Shown: piece by piece, positions 57,175 through 64,000 of the stretch | Layout of the letters: every line of letters begins with the position of its first letter | How positions within the stretch are numbered: the first letter of the stretch is position 1 | From: Thalassomonas sp. RHCl1 | GTDB taxonomy: Bacteria > Pseudomonadota > Gammaproteobacteria > Enterobacterales > Alteromonadaceae | DNA length: 64,000 nt | NCBI RefSeq assembly: GCF_947387555.1 | Contig: NZ_CANDNZ010000001.1 | Coordinates: forward strand, 1 to 64,000 | Direction of reading: 5' to 3' | Made by a program: the position numbers and the translations under genes | The notes under the pieces: generated by a model | The model's input: only the letters and a program-made list of their open reading frames with translations | Told to the model about the DNA's origin: nothing | Database searches by the model: none

Positions 57175-58116
57175 ATGAGTAATCTTCTTATTGGTAATGG
57201 ATTATCGATATCTATTTCAAATAATTTTTCCTATTCATCTTTAAGAGGAAAAGTTGCAGGAGATTTATCTCCTGCGGTACAAAGATTATTTAACAAATTA
57301 GAAACTGATGACTTTGAGCATCTTTTAACAAAAATAAAAGATGCTCGAGAAATCATTGAGGCCATTACAGATGGGCAAGTATTAATAAGTCAATCTATTA
57401 GTGATGAAATTAAAGCAAAGTTAATTGAAGCTATCCAAACGATGAACCCTAGGGGTCCATCTGATCATGGACTTGATGTTAAATTGTTAAATGATGCTTT
57501 ATGCCAATATAAGAATATATTCACAACTAATTATGATATTTATTTATATTGGGGTAGGCGTGATTCTAATAATAATTTCAATATTATTGATTACTTTTTC
57601 TCTAAGAATAAATTTGACCGTAACAATGTTGATAAAAGAGAGCGAAAAGCAATTCACTTTCTTCATGGGGCATTGTTTTTGTTTGAGCAAAATAATGAAG
57701 TTATAAAAATTAATAGAGGACCGTTTCCAACATTAGATCAAGCTATCCAACATAAAATTACTAATGAGAATAGTTACCCTTTGTTTATCTCCGAAGGTTC
57801 ATCAGTAGAAAAGTTAGCTTCCATTCGGAAAAGCGAATATTTATCATTTTGCTATGATGGTTTACGGGCAATGGAAGGTTCACTTGATATTTATGGACAT
57901 GGTTTAAATCCAGATGTTGATGGACATATTATTGATGCCATAAAAGATTCTAATATTACGCATGTAAGGTACTATCAGTATAATTTGGATCAAATGTCTT
58001 CAGGAGAAATTGAACATTTAACAGTAATTTTAAATAGGAAGCTGAATCGTAAGGTTGAAGTTATTGATACTAAAGATCATAGCTTATCTAAGTTAAGCAT
58101 TCACAATGATTATTGA
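57175..58116 (+). CDS. SIR2-like protein, DUF4917 type
   Basis: The protein has 313 residues. It begins LLIGNGLSISISNNFSYSSL and has FTTNYDIYLYWG, HFLHGALFLF and SLDIYGHGLN, the order of motifs in the SIR2-like DUF4917 family: a nucleotide-binding GNG, the NYD of SIR2-like NAD-binding folds, HG, and a final GHGLN. SIR2-like domains in several anti-phage systems degrade NAD+ when triggered; activity here is not proven. An AAGGAG site precedes the ATG. Codon use is AT-rich. It lies 84 nt after the BRO-N gene and before a HEPN-like gene. Confidence 0.8.
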   Translation: MSNLLIGNGLSISISNNFSYSSLRGKVAGDLSPAVQRLFNKLETDDFEHLLTKIKDAREIIEAITDGQVLISQSISDEIKAKLIEAIQTMNPRGPSDHGLDVKLLNDALCQYKNIFTTNYDIYLYWGRRDSNNNFNIIDYFFSKNKFDRNNVDKRERKAIHFLHGALFLFEQNNEVIKINRGPFPTLDQAIQHKITNENSYPLFISEGSSVEKLASIRKSEYLSFCYDGLRAMEGSLDIYGHGLNPDVDGHIIDAIKDSNITHVRYYQYNLDQMSSGEIEHLTVILNRKLNRKVEVIDTKDHSLSKLSIHNDY

Positions 58117-58274
58117 GCACGGCCAGTCTAGAACACCCATAAATTAGCGCTCTATTAGACATTGAGTAAAACAAATATTGAGAGGGCAGGTCTTGTTTCT
58201 TGTATACAGAAATTCTTCGTGCGCAACCCAAGACTTGGTCCTGCTTTGATTTAAAAGAATGATTAGGAAAGAAC
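58117..58274 (+). promoter_or_regulatory. Spacer with imperfect inverted repeat between islet genes 2 and 3
   Basis: GCAGGTCTTG (about 58185) and CAAGACTTGGTCCTGC (about 58222-58237) form an imperfect inverted repeat around AT-rich sequence. It could be a terminator-like fold or a regulatory site for the third gene. An AGGAAAG ribosome binding site follows. Confidence 0.35.
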
Positions 58275-59294
58275 ATGGATTTCTTCTCAGGTTTATTCAG
58301 TAAGAAAAATAAAAAACAAATAAAATTTTTAATTGAAAAGTTGACTCCATATTTATATCAGGAATGGCGCGAAATTGAGCCTAAGATAAAAGTGTTACTG
58401 AGAATAGCTCGTCCAAGTGCTGAAAAAAAACTAAAAGCTTTGAAGGTTGAAGTTAATAACGCAACTAAAAAAGTTGATCAGGATTTAAAAGACTCAGTAA
58501 ATAGTTTTATTGTATTTATTGAAGAAGTCTTTGGTTGTGTTGGTTTTGTATTAGATAAAGTAGTTAATTCAAACAGTAAAGTACGTGATTTCATTCAAGG
58601 TGTTTCTAAGTCAGCAACAAGTTTTGAGAATGCTATTAATGATGAAATTAATAGCATTAAGTCTGAAAAAAGTATCCTATTTGATAAATTGTGCAAGTTT
58701 GAAAACTTATTAGAAAAAATTGATGCTAGTCCTGCCAATTATGATCCTGAAGTGATGAGCTACTCTAAGAGTGAACATTTTAGAGCTGAAATAATTAACA
58801 ATTGTGCTAAGTCCAACTTTAGTGAAGAACGGCTATCTCGTATAGAAGAGATATTAGATTTACATTGTTTAGGATTTTATTATGGGAGTGTTGCGCTTCT
58901 ATACTCACAAATTGAAGGGGTAATAACAGATACTTTGATTAGGACAGGGCATGCAAAAATAACACGAAATAATAAATTAACTCATATTGCTAGTAAGCAG
59001 ACTTTTCCTGGTTTAAGTAAAAAGATGCAGTATACAGGTGATAATTTTGATTGTTTTGAAAAGATATTCAATAAGTTGACAGAAGTGAAGTTTTTAGATG
59101 GCAAGAAAGTCCGGTCAATTTCACAATCAAGAAATATTATTCTACACGGCAATTTTGTTAAGTTGCCTGATAAGCTTCATTCACTCTGTTTGCTATTAAC
59201 TTTGTATGTGATTATTTTGAAAATAAGATTAATGCCTGATAATGAACTAATTGAGTCACAAACTGAAGGTAAAGAAGTAAAGAGAACAAGTTGA
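58275..59294 (+). CDS. HEPN-like protein, unknown function
   Basis: The protein has 339 residues, mostly helical, Lys-rich, without membrane segments. Residues about 195-330 look like a HEPN domain: GFYYGSVALLYSQIEGVI for the first helix pair and QSRNIILHGNF (about 302-312), which contains the R-N-x-x-x-H element of HEPN ribonucleases. The N-terminal half (about 1-190) is helical with no match I recognise. HEPN proteins are common as toxins or effectors in defence systems. It is the third gene of the islet with the same AT-rich codon use. Family assignment by motif only. Confidence 0.6.
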   Translation: MDFFSGLFSKKNKKQIKFLIEKLTPYLYQEWREIEPKIKVLLRIARPSAEKKLKALKVEVNNATKKVDQDLKDSVNSFIVFIEEVFGCVGFVLDKVVNSNSKVRDFIQGVSKSATSFENAINDEINSIKSEKSILFDKLCKFENLLEKIDASPANYDPEVMSYSKSEHFRAEIINNCAKSNFSEERLSRIEEILDLHCLGFYYGSVALLYSQIEGVITDTLIRTGHAKITRNNKLTHIASKQTFPGLSKKMQYTGDNFDCFEKIFNKLTEVKFLDGKKVRSISQSRNIILHGNFVKLPDKLHSLCLLLTLYVIILKIRLMPDNELIESQTEGKEVKRTS

Positions 59295-59619
59295 TATAGC
59301 TGTTGAAATTACAGCGACAGGTACGCACACCCGTGGTTTAAAGACGCCAGCAGAGACTTCAACCGGTATAGCTCCTAAAATAATTGCTACAGGTTTGGCC
59401 CTGAGCGCAACCTTACTCATTGTTGCTACAATAGTGGAAGACTTCTTCACTGCGGGAGTTGGGGTTGCGGATGATCCCGTATCGTTTTCTGCCGCTGCTG
59501 CTTTGTATGCTCGCAGTGCCGCCTTATGGCAAGGAGCTGTGGTTACGGCTCAAAGGGCTTTATTACCGTCAATGACAACCATGAATGTATCTATTGTGCC
59601 TGCGGGAGCGAAGCTTTAG
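59281..59619 (+). pseudogene. 5'-truncated ORF fragment at right edge of islet
   Basis: An open frame of 112 codons runs from just after a TAA at 59278-59280 to TAG at 59617. The first part (EQVDIAVEITATGTHTRGL) has no start codon or ribosome binding site; the first possible start is a TTG at 59395. The fragment has one transmembrane segment (GLALSATLLIVATIVEDFF) and an Ala-rich end, and its composition is GC-richer than the adjoining islet. It looks like the tail of a gene whose front was lost when the islet arrived. The protein family was not recognised. Confidence 0.5.
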
Positions 59620-59639
59620 CTTTTTGAAAGCTAAAGCTT
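59611..59639. repeat. Perfect 13-bp inverted repeat with 3-nt loop
   Basis: AAGCTTTAGCTTT (59611-59623) and AAAGCTAAAGCTT (59627-59639) are perfectly complementary. The left arm contains the stop codon of the fragment, and the right arm ends 14 nt before the start of the lipoprotein gene. No T-run follows, so it may control translation of the downstream gene. Confidence 0.65.
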
Positions 59640-59652
59640 GCTTAAGAAACTT

Positions 59653-60534
59653 ATGCCACTCATAAAGCTTAAAAGTAGTTGTTGGTTCTTTGTCGCTCTA
59701 CTTCTTGCTGCATGCACGCCGCAAGAGGGGGTAGAAGAAATTCAAAGCCGGCTTACAGCAGAGCACGGTGTCATTATCAGGTCTGGTGAACCCGGCTCTT
59801 TTTATATCGCGCCTTACGGAGAAAAGGAGGCTAAATTACCCGTAGGTAAAATGTTTGCCGCCAACCCTTCTGCATTGCCTGAGTCATTAAGAGGTATTGA
59901 AGATGCACTAAGCCACTATCCAAAAGGTTTTGTTGCTTCTTTGATAAAGGCGATATTCATTTCCGGAGAACTCTGGTTTGATGGAAAACCGGCTGGCGGG
60001 ACTTATCATCATTCGTGGATCATTGTTGCTTCAACAACCAACAAGAATAAAGAGTCAAATTACGAGGCGGCCTTATATGGCGTTCATCATGAGCTAAGTT
60101 CGTTTGTTCTGAACAAGCAACCAATAACGGGTATGGTCTGGGGAGAATTAATGCCGCAAGGTTGGAGTGCTGCTACCAGTTATGCCAAAGCGCTTGGAGT
60201 TAATTGGTCGGATGAACCTGATTACATCAACGGTTTTTTATCAAAGTACGCCGAAACCTCTGTTGAAAATGACTTTAATACTTACGCTGAATTTGCTTTT
60301 TCCAATCCCGGAGAGTTAGTGAAATTTGCCAATAGTTACCCTGTAGTTGCTAAAAAATTGCGTTTGTTTATTGATGCTTATAGCCGGATATCACCAGCGA
60401 TGGCGGGAATTTTTGAACAAACATCTCTTATAGCGGCAGCCGCTGCGCCTGAGCCGTTTTCAAAAGTCGATTCAGTGCAAATAATGGCTATCCCTAAACC
60501 TACTGTGATTTATCAAGAAGATAAATCACAGTAG
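59653..60534 (+). CDS. Putative lipoprotein, metallopeptidase-like
   Basis: ATG at 59653 gives 293 residues (a TTG at 59638 is possible). A lipoprotein signal with lipobox LLAAC (Cys near 21) is followed by an acidic domain. YGVHHELSSFVL (about 140-151) resembles the HHExxH region of lethal-factor-like peptidases of the Mx1 type, but the second zinc-binding His is Ser. The later NDFNTYAEFAFSNPGELV segment resembles their downstream acidic ligand region. So it may be a catalytically altered member. It lies alone between the gene fragment and the ribbon-helix-helix operon. Confidence 0.6.
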   Translation: MPLIKLKSSCWFFVALLLAACTPQEGVEEIQSRLTAEHGVIIRSGEPGSFYIAPYGEKEAKLPVGKMFAANPSALPESLRGIEDALSHYPKGFVASLIKAIFISGELWFDGKPAGGTYHHSWIIVASTTNKNKESNYEAALYGVHHELSSFVLNKQPITGMVWGELMPQGWSAATSYAKALGVNWSDEPDYINGFLSKYAETSVENDFNTYAEFAFSNPGELVKFANSYPVVAKKLRLFIDAYSRISPAMAGIFEQTSLIAAAAAPEPFSKVDSVQIMAIPKPTVIYQEDKSQ

Positions 60535-60576
60535 CACCAGTATTACGGTTAAATCCCAAAGTAAGGCAACTATAAA

Positions 60577-60762
60577 TTAGCTTTTGGCTGTCCCGTGTGG
60601 TTTGTTATCTTGGGATTGTAAAGACTTACGGGTTTCGAGTGCTTCGGTGATTAGCCTCCGGGCAATCCAGGCGACACTTCTTTCATCCGCTAGGGCTAAA
60701 GCACGAAGCGCTTCACCCATCTCTGAATCCACCCTCACGGTTAGTACGTCAACTTTTTTCAT
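60577..60762 (-). CDS. Ribbon-helix-helix (CopG-like) small protein
   Basis: The protein has 61 residues. VLTVRVDSEMGEALRALALA, RSVAWIARRLITEAL and a basic tail give the strand-helix-helix pattern of RHH DNA-binding proteins. It overlaps the upstream 77-residue gene by four bases (ATGA), so both are co-translated. Such pairs are often autoregulated toxin-antitoxin modules, but the partner matches no known toxin I recognise. Confidence 0.75.
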   Translation of the reverse strand: MKKVDVLTVRVDSEMGEALRALALADERSVAWIARRLITEALETRKSLQSQDNKPHGTAKS

Positions 60763-60992
60763 GATGGGCGTTTATGTACGTTTTTAGCAAAGTCTATCGG
60801 CTCATCTTTGAGCCAATAGCTGTTGCGGTTAAAACCATAAACAGCGATGTTAACCAGGTCACTATCTCCTGCGAATGCAGCGGTGGTAGTTAATGGCGGT
60901 GGGTAGGGGAGCTTAAGGTACTCTTTTATAAAAAGGTTTGTTGAAAAAACTTTAGCTGAGTTTAACTCTGGCATATCATTATGTTTAGCCAT
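60759..60992 (-). CDS. Small hypothetical protein partnered with RHH protein
   Basis: The protein has 77 residues with no recognised family. A GGAG ribosome binding site lies about 8 nt before the ATG. It has a proline patch (LPYPPPLTTT) and YGFNRNSYWL; there is no signal peptide or transmembrane helix. It is translationally coupled (ATGA) to the RHH gene. In a toxin-antitoxin reading it would be the toxin, with the antitoxin second. This is inference from gene structure only. Confidence 0.6.
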   Translation of the reverse strand: MAKHNDMPELNSAKVFSTNLFIKEYLKLPYPPPLTTTAAFAGDSDLVNIAVYGFNRNSYWLKDEPIDFAKNVHKRPS

Positions 60993-61409
60993 GATGGATA
61001 CTCCGAGTATCTATTTGGGTTAGCTATCTCTGGGTGTGTCCGCACTCAGGGGTAGCGCTAGTTGTTTATTCATTACTAAATTTTTGCTCTTGAAATACCT
61101 CCTTTGCTAGTAATTTCGCCACCATTTATATAGTAGAAAAAACTGGTTTAATCCATAGCTGAATAGGCTTTTTTTAGACTAATAATTACCTAGCGTGATG
61201 TACTGTAATAGTATGATTTTTATCATTAATGATAGTCCGTTATAGGGGCGGTTGAATATGGCTGGCTAAACTCTGTCGTTGCAGTGGCCGCTATATGGAT
61301 TTTTTAATAAACGGGTGAATAAATTTGGCGGCAGTAATGATTTGATTATGGGAAAAATATTCTGTTATTAGGGTCTGAGCCATTTTTTACGTCTTTTCTT
61401 AAGGCGCCT
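60993..61409. other. Gene-free stretch with perfect palindrome
   Basis: This is 417 bases without a gene. TATCATTAATGATA (61221-61234) is a perfect 14-bp palindrome about 230 nt upstream of the small-protein/RHH operon. The remainder shows no coding signal. Confidence 0.5.
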
Positions 61410-61892
61410 TTATTTACAAGGGCTGTTTCCACCATTTAATTCTTTTTCTACAGCCTCTTTCGCTTCTTTTATATCAGTAAAAAAATCTTGTTGGTATTGA
61501 ACAAATGCCAAATACTTCTTTCCCGAGATTAAATAAATTGCCGAAAATAAGAGCGATATATTGATAAAGCAAAATATTAAGGCTGCAGTAGAGTTTTGCA
61601 GAAATATGGCGGGCAAGCAGATAACGGTTAATGTTATCGAATAATATTTCAATACCTTAGCTCCAAGGAATGAACCTTTAATGACTCGAAAATTGGTAAT
61701 ACTGAAAAAAATCACCAAGGCGGCAAGCAAACTCAAACTCCACTGGGGAGATAATTTACAGTAAGAGTTGCTCATCACAGATACAGACATTCCGGTACCG
61801 ATAATAAGCAGCATAGTAACTAACAGAAAAAGCCCTATATTTTTTCTCGGAGGCAGCAGGCTAACTATGTTATTGCTTTTATATTCTGTCAT
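61410..61892 (-). CDS. Small four-helix membrane protein
   Basis: The protein has 160 residues. Four hydrophobic segments are seen (about 18-38, 50-66, 80-100, 104-125), with a short cytoplasmic-looking basic N-terminus (PPRKN) and an acidic C-terminal tail. No family was recognised. It is the third gene in the direction of a membrane-active-toxin-like gene and a second small membrane protein, 202 nt further on. A role as an immunity protein is possible by position and by analogy with membrane toxins; it is not shown by sequence. Confidence 0.65.
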   Translation of the reverse strand: MTEYKSNNIVSLLPPRKNIGLFLLVTMLLIIGTGMSVSVMSNSYCKLSPQWSLSLLAALVIFFSITNFRVIKGSFLGAKVLKYYSITLTVICLPAIFLQNSTAALIFCFINISLLFSAIYLISGKKYLAFVQYQQDFFTDIKEAKEAVEKELNGGNSPCK

Positions 61893-62094
61893 TATTGAGC
61901 TAACTCTTTGTAAATCCCTATGGCAAGTGAATTCATATTATCGGAAAAGGCACTAAGAACAGTGAGGGGCCGGTTGTGTTTCTTCTATGCCGAAGCAGCT
62001 AGTGCACAATTCAAGAGCTATTTTTGAGTCCTTATTCATTTTTAAAGGGAGCAATTAATAGCGTTGTTAATATTTGTTAACTTAATTATTAGCT

Positions 62095-62487
62095 TTACTC
62101 TTGGAAGAAGCCCATTGTATTTAGCAGCACCAATAATATTGTCGCAAGGCCTGTGAATACCCATAACCAGTAAAAAATTACGGCAAGTACTTGATCCAAT
62201 TTTGTAGTATTTTTTAATAACAAAGTCGAATTAGCGTAAATTGAGGAAAGTGGACTCTTTTCCAGTTTCTTAGCCCAGCTTCTGGGCATTGCCAAGGCTT
62301 GTGCCGTATTCAGAATATCCCAGCCACTCATATATTCCAGTCCAAGGACATCTTTGGTTTTGGGATTTTTTCTGAGCTTTTTGACGGTTATCTGGCCAAA
62401 GAGCACGAAAAATATACCTGTGACTATTGCGAACAGGATCAATATGGCTACTATTATTGCTCTATCTGTCATATTGAAGTTACCCAT
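62095..62487 (-). CDS. Small membrane protein, possible immunity protein
   Basis: The protein has 130 residues. Two hydrophobic segments (about 8-32 and 100-125) frame a basic, folded middle part (KKLRKNPKTKDVLGLEYMSG). It overlaps the end of the toxin-like gene by 19 nt, which implies tight co-expression. Small membrane proteins in this position protect producers from pore-forming or membrane-disrupting effectors. No family was recognised. Confidence 0.65.
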   Translation of the reverse strand: MGNFNMTDRAIIVAILILFAIVTGIFFVLFGQITVKKLRKNPKTKDVLGLEYMSGWDILNTAQALAMPRSWAKKLEKSPLSSIYANSTLLLKNTTKLDQVLAVIFYWLWVFTGLATILLVLLNTMGFFQE

Positions 62488-63464
62488 TCCATTATTGTGT
62501 CGTATATGCTGCCGGCATCTTGCGTGACGATGTAATTAGCTCCCATTGATGCACCAGCAGCCGCACCGACAACTAAAGCGCCACCAATGACTAGCCCGAC
62601 CCAGCCTATTGGCGTTGCCATCATTAATAAGCTTAGTGCCGATGAACCGCCATTAATTGCTAATGTGCCTGCAACTGCGCTAAGTGCAAATCCACTCGAT
62701 TCAATAAACATCTGCCGGTGCCAGTTACCGCCAGTTTTATGTGTGTTGTGAATATTACCTACCCGGCTGGTAAAGTCGATCACAGCAAGACCGTTACCTA
62801 AAAATTTACTGTATTTGGCAAACTGAACTAACTCGCTGGCTTGTGCCTGGTTAGTAACATTAAGTTTGATGACATTGCGGCTGCTTCTGGCGATATTCTT
62901 TCCCCTGTCAAGGTTACTTAGCGCTGTACCTCGTCGTGATTTTACCTGGGCGGTGATGGAGTTCATTTCATGGTGAAACTTTGTTTGCATTTCTTTATAG
63001 GCGAAATCAACTTTTTGTTGGCTGGCCAGCCTATGGGGAGACTTGGCTTCCATGGCGTCTCGATACTGCATCAAGGCTTGTTGGTATTGTTCGACTGCTT
63101 TAAGAAAGCCATTCACGCGATTACCGTGCAAACTGGTGGCTGCCCCGACAGAGCCGACGCCAAACTCATGTAGTTTCTTTCTTAATTCAGTCAGGGCCAG
63201 TACATTGTCACTGCCCAGTGACAATGAAAGGTTGGCGAGATCCCTGGAAATATACATAGGGGCAAGTTGGTTCAGGGCGCTTAATCCGGCAGCTGGAGAA
63301 CTTGGATTCCCGGAGGAAGCTGGCTCTAACAGGTAAGGGGTGTTGCTTATCGCATATTCCGGTGTATGGCCATGAATATCTCTGAGTTGATTAAGCTCGA
63401 TACCGCATTGGTCTTTAAAATTGTGGCGGCTTAATAGTTGATTGGTGAGCACTATTTCACTCAT
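62469..63464 (-). CDS. Putative membrane-active toxin/effector
   Basis: The protein has 331 residues and no signal peptide. The N-terminal part is soluble and Asn/Ser/Pro-rich (about 1-75). A helical middle (about 100-215, YQQALMQYRDAMEAK) follows. The last third carries hydrophobic, glycine-rich helices (SALSLLMMATPIGWVGLVIG and GALVVGAAAGASMGANYIV, about 275-315) with glycine-zipper spacing. This layout is that of effectors that insert in target membranes, as in type VI-secreted pore formers. Two downstream small membrane proteins could be immunity factors. No secretion genes are in the window, so delivery is unknown. Confidence 0.6.
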   Translation of the reverse strand: MSEIVLTNQLLSRHNFKDQCGIELNQLRDIHGHTPEYAISNTPYLLEPASSGNPSSPAAGLSALNQLAPMYISRDLANLSLSLGSDNVLALTELRKKLHEFGVGSVGAATSLHGNRVNGFLKAVEQYQQALMQYRDAMEAKSPHRLASQQKVDFAYKEMQTKFHHEMNSITAQVKSRRGTALSNLDRGKNIARSSRNVIKLNVTNQAQASELVQFAKYSKFLGNGLAVIDFTSRVGNIHNTHKTGGNWHRQMFIESSGFALSAVAGTLAINGGSSALSLLMMATPIGWVGLVIGGALVVGAAAGASMGANYIVTQDAGSIYDTIMEWVTSI

Positions 63465-63863
63465 TTAAAAATCCTTTTCAAGTTGAGTTGATATATAGGC
63501 GTTCGTTTTTTGTTCAGTATAGCCAAGGTCCGCTTTTGAACCTAGCCTTATTTTTTAATAGGTTTATATCAGCTAGCTTAAGTTTTGGCTGACGATTACC
63601 GGGTATTAATCTTCTATTACCAATAGATATTTCATCGGATAGATACAGCTATCATTTCTTATTGATAAGGCTTTCATTTTCTTTGATATTTATCTGCTTA
63701 GTATTTCTTGGGGCAGACTTGGTTTTTTAGCTGTTTAATACTTGTTCCTAACGGATGGTTTTCAACCAAAAACTGCGACCTAATGTCGCAATTATTAAGG
63801 TTTTCGAAATTTTCAGAAATTTCTGAAATAAAATGTATGCGTTCCCAAAACCTGGAGAAAAGT
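63465..63863. other. Intergenic region with two palindromes
   Basis: This is 399 AT-rich bases. TGCGAC-N5-GTCGCA (63774-63790) and the perfect 18-bp palindrome TTTCAGAAATTTCTGAAA (63811-63828) lie before the next gene, the second one 35 nt from its start. They look like operators. No gene was seen. Confidence 0.55.
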
Positions 63864-64000
63864 ATGAAGTATTCTCAATTAGCGCATTCAATCTCAGTCG
63901 CCCTTATCTTATTAAGTACACAAGTTATTGCCGAAGATTCACCGTCGTGCGGTGAGGAAGTTTGCGATGAAATTATCGTTATCAGTGCCGAAGCCATGCA
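63864..64000 (+). CDS. Exported protein, N-terminal part only
   Basis: ATG at 63864 has GGAG 8 nt upstream. The visible 45 residues include a signal peptide (about 1-23, ending VIAED), then PSCGEEVCDEIIVISAEAM, with two Cys five apart. A run like DEIIVISA sometimes precedes the plug of TonB-dependent receptors, but too little is visible to name it. It continues past the right edge. Confidence 0.75.
   Translation, partial: MKYSQLAHSISVALILLSTQVIAEDSPSCGEEVCDEIIVISAEAM

Noticed and set aside
59281-59619. Reading the fragment as a PAAR-type secretion tip protein
   Set aside because: The visible residues do not contain the repeated PAAR pattern; the family remains unknown.

Overview
This is a chromosomal window from a marine gammaproteobacterium. 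The gene order and protein types point to Alteromonadales, most likely the Colwelliaceae (Thalassomonas or Colwellia-like). The evidence is the conserved block degS/degQ/zapG/zapE/rplM/rpsI/petABC/sspAB, followed by dolP/diaA/yraN/lpoA/rsmI/rnpB, together with several orphan family-3 binding proteins and a moderate-GC genome that carries non-ribosomal peptide synthetases. The genus is an inference; no rRNA gene is present.

Layout. (1) 1-12130, minus strand: a lipopeptide assembly line. A GTG-started SyrP-like Fe(II)/2-oxoglutarate oxygenase comes first, then a fatty acyl-AMP ligase fused to an ACP, then a 1620-residue NRPS (TubC docking, C, A, PCP, PCP, E) whose specificity code reads aspartate, then a second NRPS (C-A-PCP-C...) that runs off the left edge. 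A promoter with a Fur-like box in its spacer lies upstream. Together these suggest an iron-regulated acyl peptide siderophore containing beta-hydroxyaspartate. (2) 12457-17436: a signalling cluster with a cNMP-binding-domain-only protein, a CHASE-PAS histidine kinase, a CheY-like receiver, an Hpt protein, and a receiver fused to a degenerate kinase. (3) 17527-22218: a uracil-DNA glycosylase-like protein, a decayed VOC-fold pseudogene, a chemoreceptor, a small protein and a solute-binding protein. (4) 22233-38998: the housekeeping block, covering envelope proteases, cell division, ribosomal proteins L13/S9, cytochrome bc1, stringent starvation proteins, outer-membrane and replication-initiation factors, rRNA methylation and RNase P RNA. 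The 3' end of rnpB is tandemly duplicated. (5) 39474-48269: a DJ-1/PfpI-like exported protein, a HEAT-like protein, an azoreductase/quinone reductase/haloalkane dehalogenase operon divergent from a LysR regulator, and a two-subunit molybdenum hydroxylase. (6) 48456-55869: the magD-pbpC pair (bacterial alpha-2-macroglobulin plus PBP1C). (7) 56308-59294: an AT-rich three-gene islet (BRO-N, SIR2-like DUF4917, HEPN-like) that looks horizontally acquired and defence-related. (8) 59281-64000: accessory genes. These are a 5'-truncated ORF, a lipoprotein, a two-gene operon with a ribbon-helix-helix protein, a probable membrane-active toxin with membrane-protein partners, and the start of an exported protein.

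The strongest candidates for something undescribed are the AT-rich islet, the toxin/immunity-like operon at 61410-63464 and the iron-linked NRPS cluster. The tandem copies of the rnpB tail and a small dispersed intergenic element are the clearest unexplained DNA-level structures. No tRNA, rRNA, CRISPR array or insertion sequence was recognised.
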